Shown: positions 9,113 through 18,112 of the stretch, piece after piece | How the letters are laid out: each line of letters begins with the position of its first letter | Numbering within the stretch: position 1 is the first letter of the stretch | Source of the DNA: Lacipirellula limnantheis | Lineage (GTDB): Bacteria; Planctomycetota; Planctomycetia; Pirellulales; Lacipirellulaceae | NCBI RefSeq assembly: GCF_007746075.1 | Contig: NZ_CP036339.1 | Coordinates: 3,377,786 to 3,441,785 of the forward strand | Direction: 5' to 3' | DNA length: 64,000 nucleotides | The notes under the pieces: model-generated | What the model was told of the DNA's origin: nothing | Databases searched by the model: none | The model's input: only the letters and a program-made list of their open reading frames with translations | Translations under genes and position numbers: made by a program

Positions 9113-9423
9113 AATTTCTCCAGGCGATTAGGGTTGGCAGGACGGCAGCAATATTACAGTGCCGGCAGGTGGCGTCCATCCCGACTCCTGTCAGAGCAAC
9201 GGGGAGACCATGACTGCTCCGGACTGAGTGACGCCCGCTCGCCCGCTCGCCTTGCCAGCGTCGTGATACAGACTTCGTCGCTGATGCAAACTCGTCGGCA
9301 GTTCGGCGAGTTTTTAGGCGGCGCCAGACGATCGCCGCCGGACATGATGTCCGGCGACCCTTTGGTGATCACAGTATCGCTCGCAGCGTTTCTTAACCTC
9401 AGCGCCAGCCGTGACGGAGCTAG
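9113..9423. other. Intergenic region, nothing recognised
   Basis: About 310 bases between two leftward genes. The promoter of the small gene at 8867 should lie at its left end. No hairpin or repeat seen. Confidence 0.4.
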
Positions 9424-10686
9424 CTAGGGAGATCGAAAGAAGTCGCGGGCGTTGTCGTGCAGGATGCGGCGCGCCAAGCGACGCGCCGCGTCGGGACCGA
9501 AGTAACCGCCGGCCACCTTTTCGTCCAACGTTTCCGCGAGTAGTCTGCGAACGGTCTGCATGGCGCCGTACGTTTCCTCGACGTGCCAGTTGTCGCCTCC
9601 CACCATCATGCGGGATTCGTTGGGGAGCACTTCGATCGCTTCATGGAGAGCGAGTTTGAAGTGCGATGGGCTCAGGAGGAACGACCAGGTGAGATCGAGC
9701 CAAATGTTGCGGTAGACGAACGCCATCGCCAAGAGATCGCGGCTCCAGGGATATGCCAAGTGCATCAGCAGGAAGCGGGTGCGCGGATGACGTTCTACCA
9801 AGCCGGCAATGCCGAGCGGGTGCGAGCCGCGGATGATTCCGGTCCCCAAATGAACCTGTACCGGCACGTCATGTTCAGCGGCGATCCGGCAGAGATGATC
9901 GACGATGAAGTCGCTGAACGCCTTTCGCTCCGCCGCCGATGGCGCCGCGTTGCCCCAGGCGGCGCGAGCTAACGCCTCATTCGGTTCGTCGAAATTGACG
10001 TCACGATCGTAGGCGAGGGCGTTCTTGAGCGCTACCTGCCCCCGCGCCGCCATGCCCGCCACCAATGCTTCGAGCGCGGTCAGGTATTCGTCAAACGACT
10101 CGGCGCGAAGTCCGACGCGGGCGAGGGCCTCGTGGGCGCGGTTCTCGTTGTGATCGTGCGAACTAGGATGCCAGCCCAGCGCAAATGAATTGATGCGCAT
10201 CACGGAGCGGTAGTTGTCGCCCAACGTTGGTCGAGGATCCAGCAGCGGATCGTTGTAGGCGTCGGTGATGACCGACGTCACACGCGCGCGGTTCAAGACT
10301 TCGCGCTGCCACTCAGGCCGACGATGGGCCGCTTGCACACTGGCGTCGATCTCTTGCCAATTGTCGCGCGTGATCTCCGCCGCACCGCCGCCATGCAGTT
10401 CCAGAACGGCGCGAACGATGTTCCGAACAAAAAAGGTAGATCCGCTATCGTCCAAGAAAGGCGTGAGCGATTCCCAGGTCGTCGGGCCGACGCCGGCGAG
10501 CATCGGATCGGCGTCGCGGGACTCAGACGGGAGGCAGTAGGGGCGGGAAAGCGCCCAGCCCGCGTAACTCTGTTGCAGCAGTTGCAGCAAATTGACGTCG
10601 CGCTGATGAATCACTTCGGGCAGATGATGTTCATGCACGTCGGCAATGGGAAGTTGTTCGACGAACTCGCGAAGCGAAGCATTCAT
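9424..10686 (-). CDS. Amidohydrolase-superfamily TIM-barrel protein
   Basis: 420 residues, no signal peptide. Metal-ligand motifs of the amidohydrolase superfamily are visible in order: ADVHEHHLPE near the N-terminus (residues 15-24, H-x-H on strand 1), QVHLGTG at about 278-284, LLMHLAYPW near 305-313 and GGDNWHVEE near 364-372, which supplies the strand-8 Asp. The arrangement resembles the amidohydrolase-2 and uronate-isomerase-like subgroup more than urease-type enzymes. The substrate cannot be read from the sequence. It is a single gene flanked by non-coding DNA. Start: first ATG of the frame, without a strong ribosome-binding site. Confidence 0.8.
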   Translation of the reverse strand: MNASLREFVEQLPIADVHEHHLPEVIHQRDVNLLQLLQQSYAGWALSRPYCLPSESRDADPMLAGVGPTTWESLTPFLDDSGSTFFVRNIVRAVLELHGGGAAEITRDNWQEIDASVQAAHRRPEWQREVLNRARVTSVITDAYNDPLLDPRPTLGDNYRSVMRINSFALGWHPSSHDHNENRAHEALARVGLRAESFDEYLTALEALVAGMAARGQVALKNALAYDRDVNFDEPNEALARAAWGNAAPSAAERKAFSDFIVDHLCRIAAEHDVPVQVHLGTGIIRGSHPLGIAGLVERHPRTRFLLMHLAYPWSRDLLAMAFVYRNIWLDLTWSFLLSPSHFKLALHEAIEVLPNESRMMVGGDNWHVEETYGAMQTVRRLLAETLDEKVAGGYFGPDAARRLARRILHDNARDFFRSP

Positions 10687-11147
10687 CTCTGTCGCACCGA
10701 GAAGAGCGTGATGGAAGCGGTCACTTTAAGTTCCCCTCGCAGGGGAGTCAAACTTGCGATCGCTGAGAAGGCGTGGCGACTTGACTGAAGTTCAACGCCG
10801 ATCGCTCTTCACGAGCCTCGCGATCATCACCCTGCCCGCCATCTCGCCATGATTCAATGATGGGCGTTGCTCGTCAGTTCTCCCCCATCGCAGTGGCGAC
10901 TTTGCAGGAGGGGAGACCTATCTGTTCCCGGCTGTTCCCGGCAAATCTAGTCGCTGTCGCCGTCGGCGCTCGTTGGCTCCGCACCGATCCACAAAAAGCG
11001 CTAACGAAAATGATGAGGCGTGAAGGCCGCCCTGTTTGCGATCAGAAAGCGTATAGCAGGCATGTTAAGGGGGCCGCACTGGAAGGCGGTCGCACCTCTG
11101 GTCGCATGGACATGCATCCGCTTGAGATTGGTCACGTGGAGATCAGT
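10687..11147. other. Intergenic region between divergent genes
   Basis: About 460 bases. The longest frame over it is the 5' extension of the 11148 gene, which is rejected because the later ATG has a clear ribosome-binding site. Promoters of both divergent genes should lie here. Confidence 0.4.
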
Positions 11148-11684
11148 ATGAATCCCTTCAACGCCCCTATTGAGCCCCTCAATACGTCAGGAAGCCGGCG
11201 GAGAACGTGCATTTCGCCTAGCCTCCAGGCATTGCACCGCATCTCCGAGGTGATGGAGACGGAGTGTGTGGGCGTACGGACGGCGGCGGAGCGAATGAAT
11301 CTCTCGATGTCGCAGGTGCGCGCGGAATGCGAGCCATCGTGCGACTTACGCCTCTCTGAACTCTATCGATGGCAGGCGGCGTTAAGAGTGCCGGTTGGCG
11401 AATTGCTCAACGAGCCGGTGACAGACTTATCCCCAGCGGTGGCATGGCGCGGGCGCATGCTGAAAGTGATGAGAACAGCGAGGTCCATCGAAGCGCTGAC
11501 CGATCAAGAATGCGTCCATTCACTCGCCATGATTCTCGTACAAAGTCTTGAAGCGTTGATGCCCGAGCTAGATCAAGTGCCTGCCTGGCCGTTGCAGGGG
11601 CAGCCGCGCACAGGCGATGAATTGGGGGTCGCCGCAGACAGGCGACTCTCAGAAGACTTCTTCGACACTTACGTGGACGGATGA
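11148..11684 (+). CDS. Putative helix-turn-helix-like protein, planctomycete type
   Basis: 178 residues from MNPFNAPIEP, with GGAG six bases before the ATG. The central part (about 25-85) reads ISPSLQALHRISEVMETECV, VRTAAERMNLSMSQVRAECE, then DLRLSELYRWQAALRVPVGE. The layout (helix, AAERMNLSMSQVR turn, D-L-R-L-S-E-L-Y-R-W, then VPVGELL) recalls short planctomycete proteins with an XRE-like fold in which the set of rules for choosing operators is unknown. No sensor domain is seen. DNA binding is an inference from the helix-turn-helix-like pattern only. The gene stands alone. Confidence 0.65.
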   Translation: MNPFNAPIEPLNTSGSRRRTCISPSLQALHRISEVMETECVGVRTAAERMNLSMSQVRAECEPSCDLRLSELYRWQAALRVPVGELLNEPVTDLSPAVAWRGRMLKVMRTARSIEALTDQECVHSLAMILVQSLEALMPELDQVPAWPLQGQPRTGDELGVAADRRLSEDFFDTYVDG

Positions 11685-12279
11685 AAAGTGTCGATCGAGG
11701 CCTTCCCTGCGTCCTCGTTGCAGGGTCGTCCCACACTCCAACAGCACCGGCCAACCAGGGCCGATTCGGCTGGTTGCCTTCCAGGAACTGCACGCTGCCG
11801 CCAGTTCAAGAGCGATCCATGGCTGACGTGTCTTACCGCTTAATCCACTTCGCGGGCGAATAGGTTCGCCTTGACTCTACCGTACGACGGCCGCGTCGTG
11901 GCTCGTGCTGCCGCGAGCTTCTCCGAGGCACAGGCCTGCTCGGCCGGACAGCCGATGACTCAGGTCGGGCCCTGAGGGTTCGACGCTGGTCACGAACGCA
12001 GTCGTTCGCAGGGCGCTAAAAAGGTCGACCCGAGATCATCAATGGAAACACCCAATTCACCGGTCCGAGCTGCGGTCCGGCGGCTTCCACTGCCTCGGCG
12101 ACGGGCAAGTCCTACCTGCCCGATGTTGATGTCACCGCCGCGAGCCTGGCTAAAGCTTCTGGCGAGGCCGGCTGGCGTCGAATGCACCATCAAGTCGTTG
12201 ACGCATGACATCAGTATCCATCGACCCGACGCATCTGCCGCGCGAGGGCGCCGGTAGTCGCCTGACCGCTATTCGATGT
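11685..12279. other. Intergenic region with one coding-like stretch
   Basis: About 600 bases between convergent genes. On the plus strand 12023-12208 is open and reads GRPEIINGNTQFTG, then KSYLPDVDVTAASLAKASGE. The first words faintly recall the GxPEIxNxDxGxQFT stretch of IS3-type integrases, but the match is too short to call. Confidence 0.3.
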
Positions 12280-13734
12280 TCAAGCAGCTACCGCCGTCGT
12301 TCTTCGAGTGCGTCGTGGGCGGTCGCTCAAAGAGGCGACTGCGTCATCGAGTGTGTGGAGATTTCCGCGAGTGTCATTGAGCAGCGTGAGGATGTTGGAG
12401 ATCACCTGGTCTCCTTTGATCGAGCCTTCGCAGATGTCTCCAATTAATTCCTGCCGAAGTTCGAGCAAGCGGTCGTCCAGATGCTTGCTGAGTTCATGCG
12501 GCTGGATCGTCGCAGTCGAATCGACGTCGGCGCCAAGTGCGATCTGGTCGATTCTGCGAATCTCTGCAAAGTAGTCCGACGGCGCTCGCGCCTTTCTCCT
12601 GCGTAACAGACTGTAGAGCGACAAGGCGCCGGCGCTAAACGCCCCGAAGATGCTCAAGCCTTTGCTGAACCACTCCATCACTGCTTCGACGGCCAGCGGC
12701 TTGTCCCGGTCTAGGTAGGCGACGGCAGCCGGGTGGATCGCGTAGGGAGTGGCGATCTCGCGGGCCGACTTCGGTTGAATCCGGCGTGAGAACTCCCCTT
12801 CGAAGACCGTTTTCATCAACGGCCTCACCGCTCGGTCCGAAAGGCTTTTATGGGCCACAACTAGGAGCCTTACGCCGATGGTCTCGCAATCCGCCGCTGG
12901 GTAACCCCGCGTCGTGAAGTAGCTGTGCGCTGGGATCACCGTCGGTTCGAGGAACTCGCGTTCGACCACCGTTGTTTTTGCTTGGCTGTCTTGCATGTTG
13001 TCCATCAAAAAGGCCCGCGTCGCGGGCAGCGGCACGATGCGGTAGTCCGCCGCTTCGACTAGTGACTGGACGATCGGCGAGGGCATGGAAGCCAGCACGA
13101 TCAGGCAATCCGGCAGTTCTGCAATCAGCGTGTCTTTTGTCGCGCCGCTCGATTGCAGGATGGCTTGGCACTTGTCGATCAAGCACGCCTTGCTGTATTC
13201 CGTTGCCACGACGTCTCCTGAGTGCGACGCAGAGGGCAATTGCAGTCTTGCAAAGGCGAGGAACTCCCTGGCCAACAACCTTTCGGTGCTGCCCTTCTCG
13301 CCGATATTGATCCGTTTCCCGCGAACCGCTTCGGATAGCGGGCCAGCCTCGGCCATCTCCTTGCGGACGAGGATGTGGACAGCCTCCAATTGAACGGCGC
13401 CGAGGACCATGATGTCGTCGTCGTCAGGTACTTTGACGCCACTGCTGACGACGGCCGCGTCTAATTGACCAGCTTTCAAGAGGTTGAGGCAGTCCTCTGA
13501 GCCAGCATTGGCCTCTAGCTTAATGATGAGGTCGTTCTGCGCCGCTTGCTTGCCCATGTACTGAGCGATGGCGTGGCGGCGCGTCGAGTAAGGCCCCGCG
13601 CTCATGCGCAGGATCGGCGTCTCCCGTTCGATCAGCAGGGGCGCAGCCAGCGACAGGCCAAGGACGGCAAACCCAATGCTGCCAAGGACGGCAAGGGTTC
13701 GACCGGCAACCAAGCAGCGGATCCTGTTGATCAT
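12280..13734 (-). CDS. TAXI-family TRAP solute-binding protein with C-terminal membrane anchor
   Basis: 484 residues from MINRIRCLVAG; GAGGTG nine bases upstream fixes this start and removes a 62-residue extension that is only the antisense of the corA-derived repeat. An N-terminal hydrophobic segment (about 10-33) is followed by the TAXI/PBP2-like domain: RMSAGPYSTRRHAIAQYMGK, AGQLDAAVVSSGV, GKRINIGEKGSTER. A second hydrophobic segment (about 395-415, GLSIFGAFSAGALSLYSLL) is followed by a basic, then acidic tail of about 100 residues that should be cytoplasmic. TAXI proteins bind solutes such as glutamate-type compounds for TRAP transporters. No DctQ/DctM-like gene is adjacent, and the second membrane segment plus tail suggests a receptor role rather than simple uptake (inference). 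Confidence 0.75.
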   Translation of the reverse strand: MINRIRCLVAGRTLAVLGSIGFAVLGLSLAAPLLIERETPILRMSAGPYSTRRHAIAQYMGKQAAQNDLIIKLEANAGSEDCLNLLKAGQLDAAVVSSGVKVPDDDDIMVLGAVQLEAVHILVRKEMAEAGPLSEAVRGKRINIGEKGSTERLLAREFLAFARLQLPSASHSGDVVATEYSKACLIDKCQAILQSSGATKDTLIAELPDCLIVLASMPSPIVQSLVEAADYRIVPLPATRAFLMDNMQDSQAKTTVVEREFLEPTVIPAHSYFTTRGYPAADCETIGVRLLVVAHKSLSDRAVRPLMKTVFEGEFSRRIQPKSAREIATPYAIHPAAVAYLDRDKPLAVEAVMEWFSKGLSIFGAFSAGALSLYSLLRRRKARAPSDYFAEIRRIDQIALGADVDSTATIQPHELSKHLDDRLLELRQELIGDICEGSIKGDQVISNILTLLNDTRGNLHTLDDAVASLSDRPRRTRRTTAVAA

Positions 13735-13885
13735 CGGTAAGGCACCTCGAACGTAGTAGCGGAAGCTCCCGATCGGAAAAAGGGAAGGGTTTTTAACGGA
13801 TACCGGCTGGCATGGCCAGCGCAATCCGCCGCAAAGGACGGCCAAAGGCGGAGTTCGTCTTGTGGGCAAGGCAGAGCTTCTCGCC
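13735..13885. other. Intergenic region upstream of the TAXI gene
   Basis: Holds the ribosome-binding site and presumably the promoter of the leftward TAXI gene, up to the point where the corA-derived sequence begins. Confidence 0.4.
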
Positions 13886-14008
13886 AATGGCATGAATTTC
13901 GACTTCATGCTGGAAACCAAGTGGGTTTACGGCTACCCGGTGGCCGTCCTCGCGATGCTGACCATCTGCGGCCTGCTCTATCGCTGGTTTCGCAAGGTCA
14001 AGTGGCTT
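13886..14008 (+). pseudogene. 3' end of a corA gene, truncated copy
   Basis: The 123 bases match the last 38 codons of the full corA at 39036-40055. They encode [20 protein letters not shown] and the last membrane helix through FRKVKWL. Over about 112 coding bases five differences are visible; four fall at third codon positions and are silent, one changes Pro to Leu. The stop codon TAG of the full gene is lost here (CTCTAG versus CTTTAC), so a 72-codon frame starting at 13862 runs on. The pattern of silent changes suggests the fragment came from a functional corA gene that had diverged from the resident one, not from a fresh local duplication. Confidence 0.8.
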
Positions 14009-14090
14009 TACCAGGGGCCGCTGCGGGCCTGCCGGACCGAAGTGCCTGTCCATCAGCCACGGCGCGATAGCGCCGATTGATCTCGGTCGC
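14009..14090 (+). repeat. corA-downstream dispersed repeat, copy 1
   Basis: This continues the corA match past its stop codon. Shared blocks are GCGGGCCTGCCGG, then CAGCCACGGC, GCGATAG and TCGGTCGC. The same sequence follows the full corA (copy 3, 40052) and occurs without a clear corA tail near 28 kb (copy 2). The stem positions are partly degenerate in this copy. Confidence 0.75.
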
Positions 14091-14506
14091 CCCGAGTCGA
14101 ACAAGATCGCAACCCCCGACCGTTTAGTGAGGGGGCTCTAGTCTCACAAAATCATACGCTGGACGGCGGGGCGCCAGCGTGCCGAGAAGCCATGGCTTTC
14201 CTCGGCAGGAGGCGTAGCCACGCTTCTGCCCGTTGAGACGCGTCGTCACCCCAAGGATTCTCGGGGGACCGAACGCGAGGCTCGAGCAGCGCAGCAAGCG
14301 TGCTCTTGTCGCGTGGCTCCACCCGAGGGGACGTGGTCACTGGAGCCCCGGGCCAAAGAAAGTAAATGGGAAGAATTCACCGGGCGTTAGGTGCTGGGTG
14401 AACCGTCGGCGTATGGATTTCTTCCCCGACAGCGGGTTACACTGAGCGCTCGGCCGGCGGCTTCGGCAAACTCCAAGGCTGCTCATCCTCGAAAGGGGTC
14501 TGCAAG
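14091..14506. other. Intergenic region, nothing recognised
   Basis: About 415 bases upstream of a PEP-CTERM gene. A run CCCCC...GGGGG at about 14115-14140 could form a short hairpin but lacks a T tract. Confidence 0.35.
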
Positions 14507-16144
14507 ATGTCGCTGCGTCGATCGCGTCAGGCTGTGGTGTGCGTGACGACATGGGCCGTCGTCGGAGCTGTTCTACTGCGAGTCGCGCCGGCCGCGACCC
14601 TAGTCTGGGATGGTACGGGGTTCAATTGGAATGTGCTCTCGTCGTGGTCGCAAGTTTCCAATAGCACGACGCCCGATCCTGCGGCGAAGCCTGGCCCCAA
14701 CGACACCGCGGTGTTCAACATCGAGGCGATGAATTCACGCCAAGATGTCCTGATGGCCGGCCCGCAATCGATCCGCGGACTCGTGTTCAGCAGCTTGGGA
14801 CATATCCGATTGGTCGGCTCGGTCGGCGGACTGACTCCCACCGAACTGACCGTCGGCCAAGGCGGAATCTATTCGTCAGGCGCGAGCATCCACGAGACTG
14901 CCGAGGACGTTGTGATCAAACTGGCCGGCGCGCAAACGTGGACCAGCGACGGCGTGCTGGGCGACGTCGCAATCAATGTCAACGGTCCCATCAACATAGG
15001 GTCGAACCGGCTCACCTTCGACGGGAGCGCCGCGACGGTGCTGTTCGGCCCGCTCAGCGGAACGGGCGGCGTGACCAAACAGGGGAGCGGGATTCTCAGC
15101 CTCAGATCGAGCAACACTTTCACGGGCGACCTCTTGATCCTAGGAGGAGCGGTGGGACTGTTCGACAACGGTGCGCTCAACGCCGCCTCGCCGGTCGCCG
15201 TCGGGTTCGGCGCCAGCGGAACGCTCGACCTCTTCGGTCAGAGCGTCGTCGTCAGCGGCTTGACCACCGCACCGGGCCCGACGTCGGCCGTCGTCGAGAA
15301 TGGCAGCTCCAATGTCGCCACGCTAACCGTGGCGGTCAGCGCGGCGACGCCCAATGTCTTTGCCGGCGTCATCAGGGACGACTTCGCGGCGTTGAACTTG
15401 ACGAAGACCGGCGCAGGCGTGCTGACGCTCAGCGGAAGCAACACGTACACCGGAGCCACGACGATCGAGCAAGGCACGCTCAAAGTCGACGGCTCGCTTG
15501 CACGCGGAGTGCTGGTGAAATCGGGGGCATTCCTCGCGGGAGCCGGGACGATCGGACAGACCGTCGTCGTGCAGGCGGGCGGCGCGCTCGCCCCCGGCGC
15601 CTCGGCGGGGAGGCTCACCGTTGGAGCCTTGACGATGCAGAATGGCGCGACGCTCAACATGGAAATCGGCGGGCTGCTCCCCGGCAGCCAGCACGATCAG
15701 ATCGACACGGCTGGTCTGGATTTCGGCGTGCTGGCGCTCAATGGAACGCTGTCGGTATCGCTCATCAACGGCTTTTCGCCCAGCGCGGGCCAGTCGTTCG
15801 ACCTGTTCAACAGTTCTTCTTTAAGCGGAGCCTTTGATGCGATCACGCTGCCGCCGCTCAGCAACGGCCTCGCTTGGAATACTTCCCAGCTTTACGTCAC
15901 GGGCGCGTTAACTGTCGCCGTCAACGGCGACTTCGACCTTGACGGCGACGTCGATGGACACGACTTCCTCGCGTGGCAGCGCAATCCCGGCGTCGGGAAC
16001 CTCGCCGACTTGAAATCCAACTTCGGCTTCGGCACGCTCATCGCGGCGGCGGAAGCCGCCGCGCCGGCGCCCGAACCGAGTGGACTCTTGCTCTTGGCGC
16101 TAGCCGCCCTGAGATGCATCGCAGGGCGGCGCCCGTGGAATTGA
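14507..16144 (+). CDS. PEP-CTERM protein with autotransporter-type beta-strand repeats
   Basis: 545 residues; GAAAGGGG lies about 10 bases before the ATG. Signal peptide 1-29. The body is a repetitive beta-helix: units such as GGVTKQGSGILSLRSSNTFT and TKTGAGVLTLSGSNTYTGAT are the autotransporter-associated beta-strand repeat (G-x-L-T-L-x-G-x-N-T-Y-T-G). Near the C-terminus GDFDLDGDVDGHDFLAWQRN is a single dockerin-like EF-hand stub, followed by a PEP-CTERM signal: APEP at about 518, a hydrophobic helix, and the basic end RCIAGRRPW. Such proteins are exported and handled by an exosortase at the membrane (family knowledge); this one should be a surface or secreted structural protein. The next gene has the same end modules. 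Confidence 0.85.
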   Translation: MSLRRSRQAVVCVTTWAVVGAVLLRVAPAATLVWDGTGFNWNVLSSWSQVSNSTTPDPAAKPGPNDTAVFNIEAMNSRQDVLMAGPQSIRGLVFSSLGHIRLVGSVGGLTPTELTVGQGGIYSSGASIHETAEDVVIKLAGAQTWTSDGVLGDVAINVNGPINIGSNRLTFDGSAATVLFGPLSGTGGVTKQGSGILSLRSSNTFTGDLLILGGAVGLFDNGALNAASPVAVGFGASGTLDLFGQSVVVSGLTTAPGPTSAVVENGSSNVATLTVAVSAATPNVFAGVIRDDFAALNLTKTGAGVLTLSGSNTYTGATTIEQGTLKVDGSLARGVLVKSGAFLAGAGTIGQTVVVQAGGALAPGASAGRLTVGALTMQNGATLNMEIGGLLPGSQHDQIDTAGLDFGVLALNGTLSVSLINGFSPSAGQSFDLFNSSSLSGAFDAITLPPLSNGLAWNTSQLYVTGALTVAVNGDFDLDGDVDGHDFLAWQRNPGVGNLADLKSNFGFGTLIAAAEAAAPAPEPSGLLLLALAALRCIAGRRPWN

Positions 16145-16228
16145 CGTTCGAGCGCATCACTTGACGCAGCGAAGCTCGCAAACGATCCGAGAAAAACTTC
16201 GGGGTACTCCTGCAAAGGTAAATCAACC

Positions 16229-17956
16229 ATGAGAGTCGTGGGTTTCCTCCCCGTGTGCTTCGTGACGTTGGCCTGGACCCTCCCAGTTGCCGCGCTGACG
16301 TCGAATTGGAATAACAACACGGGGGGTAGCTTTCCGAACGCAGCCAATTGGACGGCGGGCGTTCCCCTCGTCAACGATACCGCCGTGTTCGACCGGAACC
16401 TCGCCATCGAATACAGCGTGACCTTTCCGGGTCGTCCTATCCTTAATCCGCTCACCCGTGACGTTCGGCAACTGATTGTCGGCGCCAACACGGTTAGTTT
16501 TTCGGACTCCGTCAACTTCAACCAGCTCCCCGCGAACTTTGCGATTGACGCCGCCAAGACATTGGCCGAAGGCGCCCTGATCGTCGGCAACGTGGCAAAC
16601 CAAGCGGGCGGACTCAACACCACGCTTAGCAATTTCTCCACAAGCTCGGTGATCGTTGGCCACGATGGTTCTGCCCCTAGCACCGAAGGAACGCTCAACG
16701 TGAACGGCGGAACGTTCCATGTGACCGGCTCCCAGGAACTGGGTGATGAGCTGATCATCGGCAACGATGCTCGCGGCTTCCTAAACATCGCCGGCGGTGC
16801 GGATGTCAATGTCACCGGAGGTCCGCACGCTAATGCGGTGTTCGGTCGCTCTGGCATTTTCGGAACCGATGCGTATGGAACGGTGAGCGGCGTCGGCTCG
16901 ACTTTGAATATCAGCGGCGGCTTAGTCATCGCCGACGAGAGTCCTTTTGCCCGGCTCACCATTCAAGCGGGCGGACAACTCACGAGCGGCAGTGCCGTGC
17001 TGGGTAAATCTTCCTTTCTCGCTTTTGGCCAAGTTCTGATTGAAGATGCTGGGTCGACGTGGACCAACAATGGCGACGCCATTATTGGCAAAAGCGGGGG
17101 AGGGCAACTGATTGTTTCTGATGGCGGGCAGGTGCTTACCAGCGGCAGCGCCTCCATCGGGGAACTGATCGGTAGCGGCGGATTTGCAGACATCACAGAT
17201 CCGGGATCGATGTGGTCGATCGGCGGAGACCTCGTCCTGGGCCGCACGGGGACCGGCTCCTCGAGTGAACTTCGCGTATTCGGCGACGCTGCCGTCGCCG
17301 TGGGGGGCTTGCTTACGGTTGCGTCCACGGGGCGAGTTATCGGAAACGGCAGTATTTTGGGGAATATCGCCAATGGCGGCGTCGTGGAGGCTGGAGTCTT
17401 TTCCAACCTGCAAGGTCCACTTGAGGTTGACGGTAGCTACACGCAGTTAGCGGCGGGTAAATTAGCAATCGATTTAGCTGGCGCCATTCCCGCGACGACT
17501 TACGATCAATTGCTGGTCTCCGGCTCGGTGTCGCTCAACGGGACGCTCGAGGTGCTGCTCATCGGACCATTCGTTCCCGCCCTGGGAAATGCCTTCAACA
17601 TCATCAACGGTGCGAGCATCACCGGAAAGTTTACGAGCTTTCTGCTCCCCACCCTTCCCAGCGGACGGAGTTGGAATATCTCACAACTGTACACGACCGG
17701 AACGCTGCTGGTGACGCTCCCTGGCGACTTTGACGCCGACGGCGACGTCGATGGGAATGACTTCTTGGTTTGGCAGCGCGGCGACACCCCGAATCCCCAT
17801 AGCCCTGCGGACTTGGCCGCGTGGAAAAGCAACTTCGGCTTCGGCGCTGCGATGGCCGTCGGCGCGGCCGTACCGGAGCCTGGGCCGCTGCTGTGTGCCA
17901 TCGCGGCGGCGGGGGCAGGCCTCCTCGGGCGACGGACGGCAGGCCTGGGCCGCTGA
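16229..17956 (+). CDS. PEP-CTERM protein with T5SS/PEP-CTERM-associated repeats
   Basis: 575 residues, signal peptide about 1-22 (MRVVGFLPVCFVTLAWTLPV). It begins the mature part with SNWNNNTGGSFPNAANWTAG, a pattern common in planctomycete exported beta-helix proteins. Central repeats such as GFLNIAGGADVNVTG, LTIQAGGQLTSGSAVLG, and QLIVSDGGQVLTSGSASIGE match the T5SS/PEP-CTERM-associated repeat type. The C-terminal stub GDFDADGDVDGNDFLVWQRG is a single EF-hand loop, followed by VPEP, a hydrophobic helix and GRRTAGLGR. It lies 84 bases after the preceding PEP-CTERM gene and shares its layout; the two are tandem relatives and may be co-transcribed. Confidence 0.85.
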   Translation: MRVVGFLPVCFVTLAWTLPVAALTSNWNNNTGGSFPNAANWTAGVPLVNDTAVFDRNLAIEYSVTFPGRPILNPLTRDVRQLIVGANTVSFSDSVNFNQLPANFAIDAAKTLAEGALIVGNVANQAGGLNTTLSNFSTSSVIVGHDGSAPSTEGTLNVNGGTFHVTGSQELGDELIIGNDARGFLNIAGGADVNVTGGPHANAVFGRSGIFGTDAYGTVSGVGSTLNISGGLVIADESPFARLTIQAGGQLTSGSAVLGKSSFLAFGQVLIEDAGSTWTNNGDAIIGKSGGGQLIVSDGGQVLTSGSASIGELIGSGGFADITDPGSMWSIGGDLVLGRTGTGSSSELRVFGDAAVAVGGLLTVASTGRVIGNGSILGNIANGGVVEAGVFSNLQGPLEVDGSYTQLAAGKLAIDLAGAIPATTYDQLLVSGSVSLNGTLEVLLIGPFVPALGNAFNIINGASITGKFTSFLLPTLPSGRSWNISQLYTTGTLLVTLPGDFDADGDVDGNDFLVWQRGDTPNPHSPADLAAWKSNFGFGAAMAVGAAVPEPGPLLCAIAAAGAGLLGRRTAGLGR

Positions 17957-18112
17957 GGCGCGGCCTGCGGCCAGTTCAACGTCGCTGGCGCGTCGTCTTC
18001 ATGGGAAAATCGCAGCGCAGCGTCTTGAGTTCGCTGCCTCGTTTTGCCGTCGCGAGCTACGCTGGCACGTTTGACCAAGGTGGCAACGCGTGGGACTGGA
18101 AGAAAGCGAAGG

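Noticed and set aside
12023-12208. Possible IS3-type integrase fragment (GRPEIINGNTQFTG)
   Set aside because: Only about 12 residues resemble the family and the D-x-G of the catalytic segment is missing.
13735-13920. N-terminal extension of the TAXI protein frame
   Set aside because: It reads the antisense of the corA-derived repeat, and the ATG at 13734 has a good ribosome-binding site.
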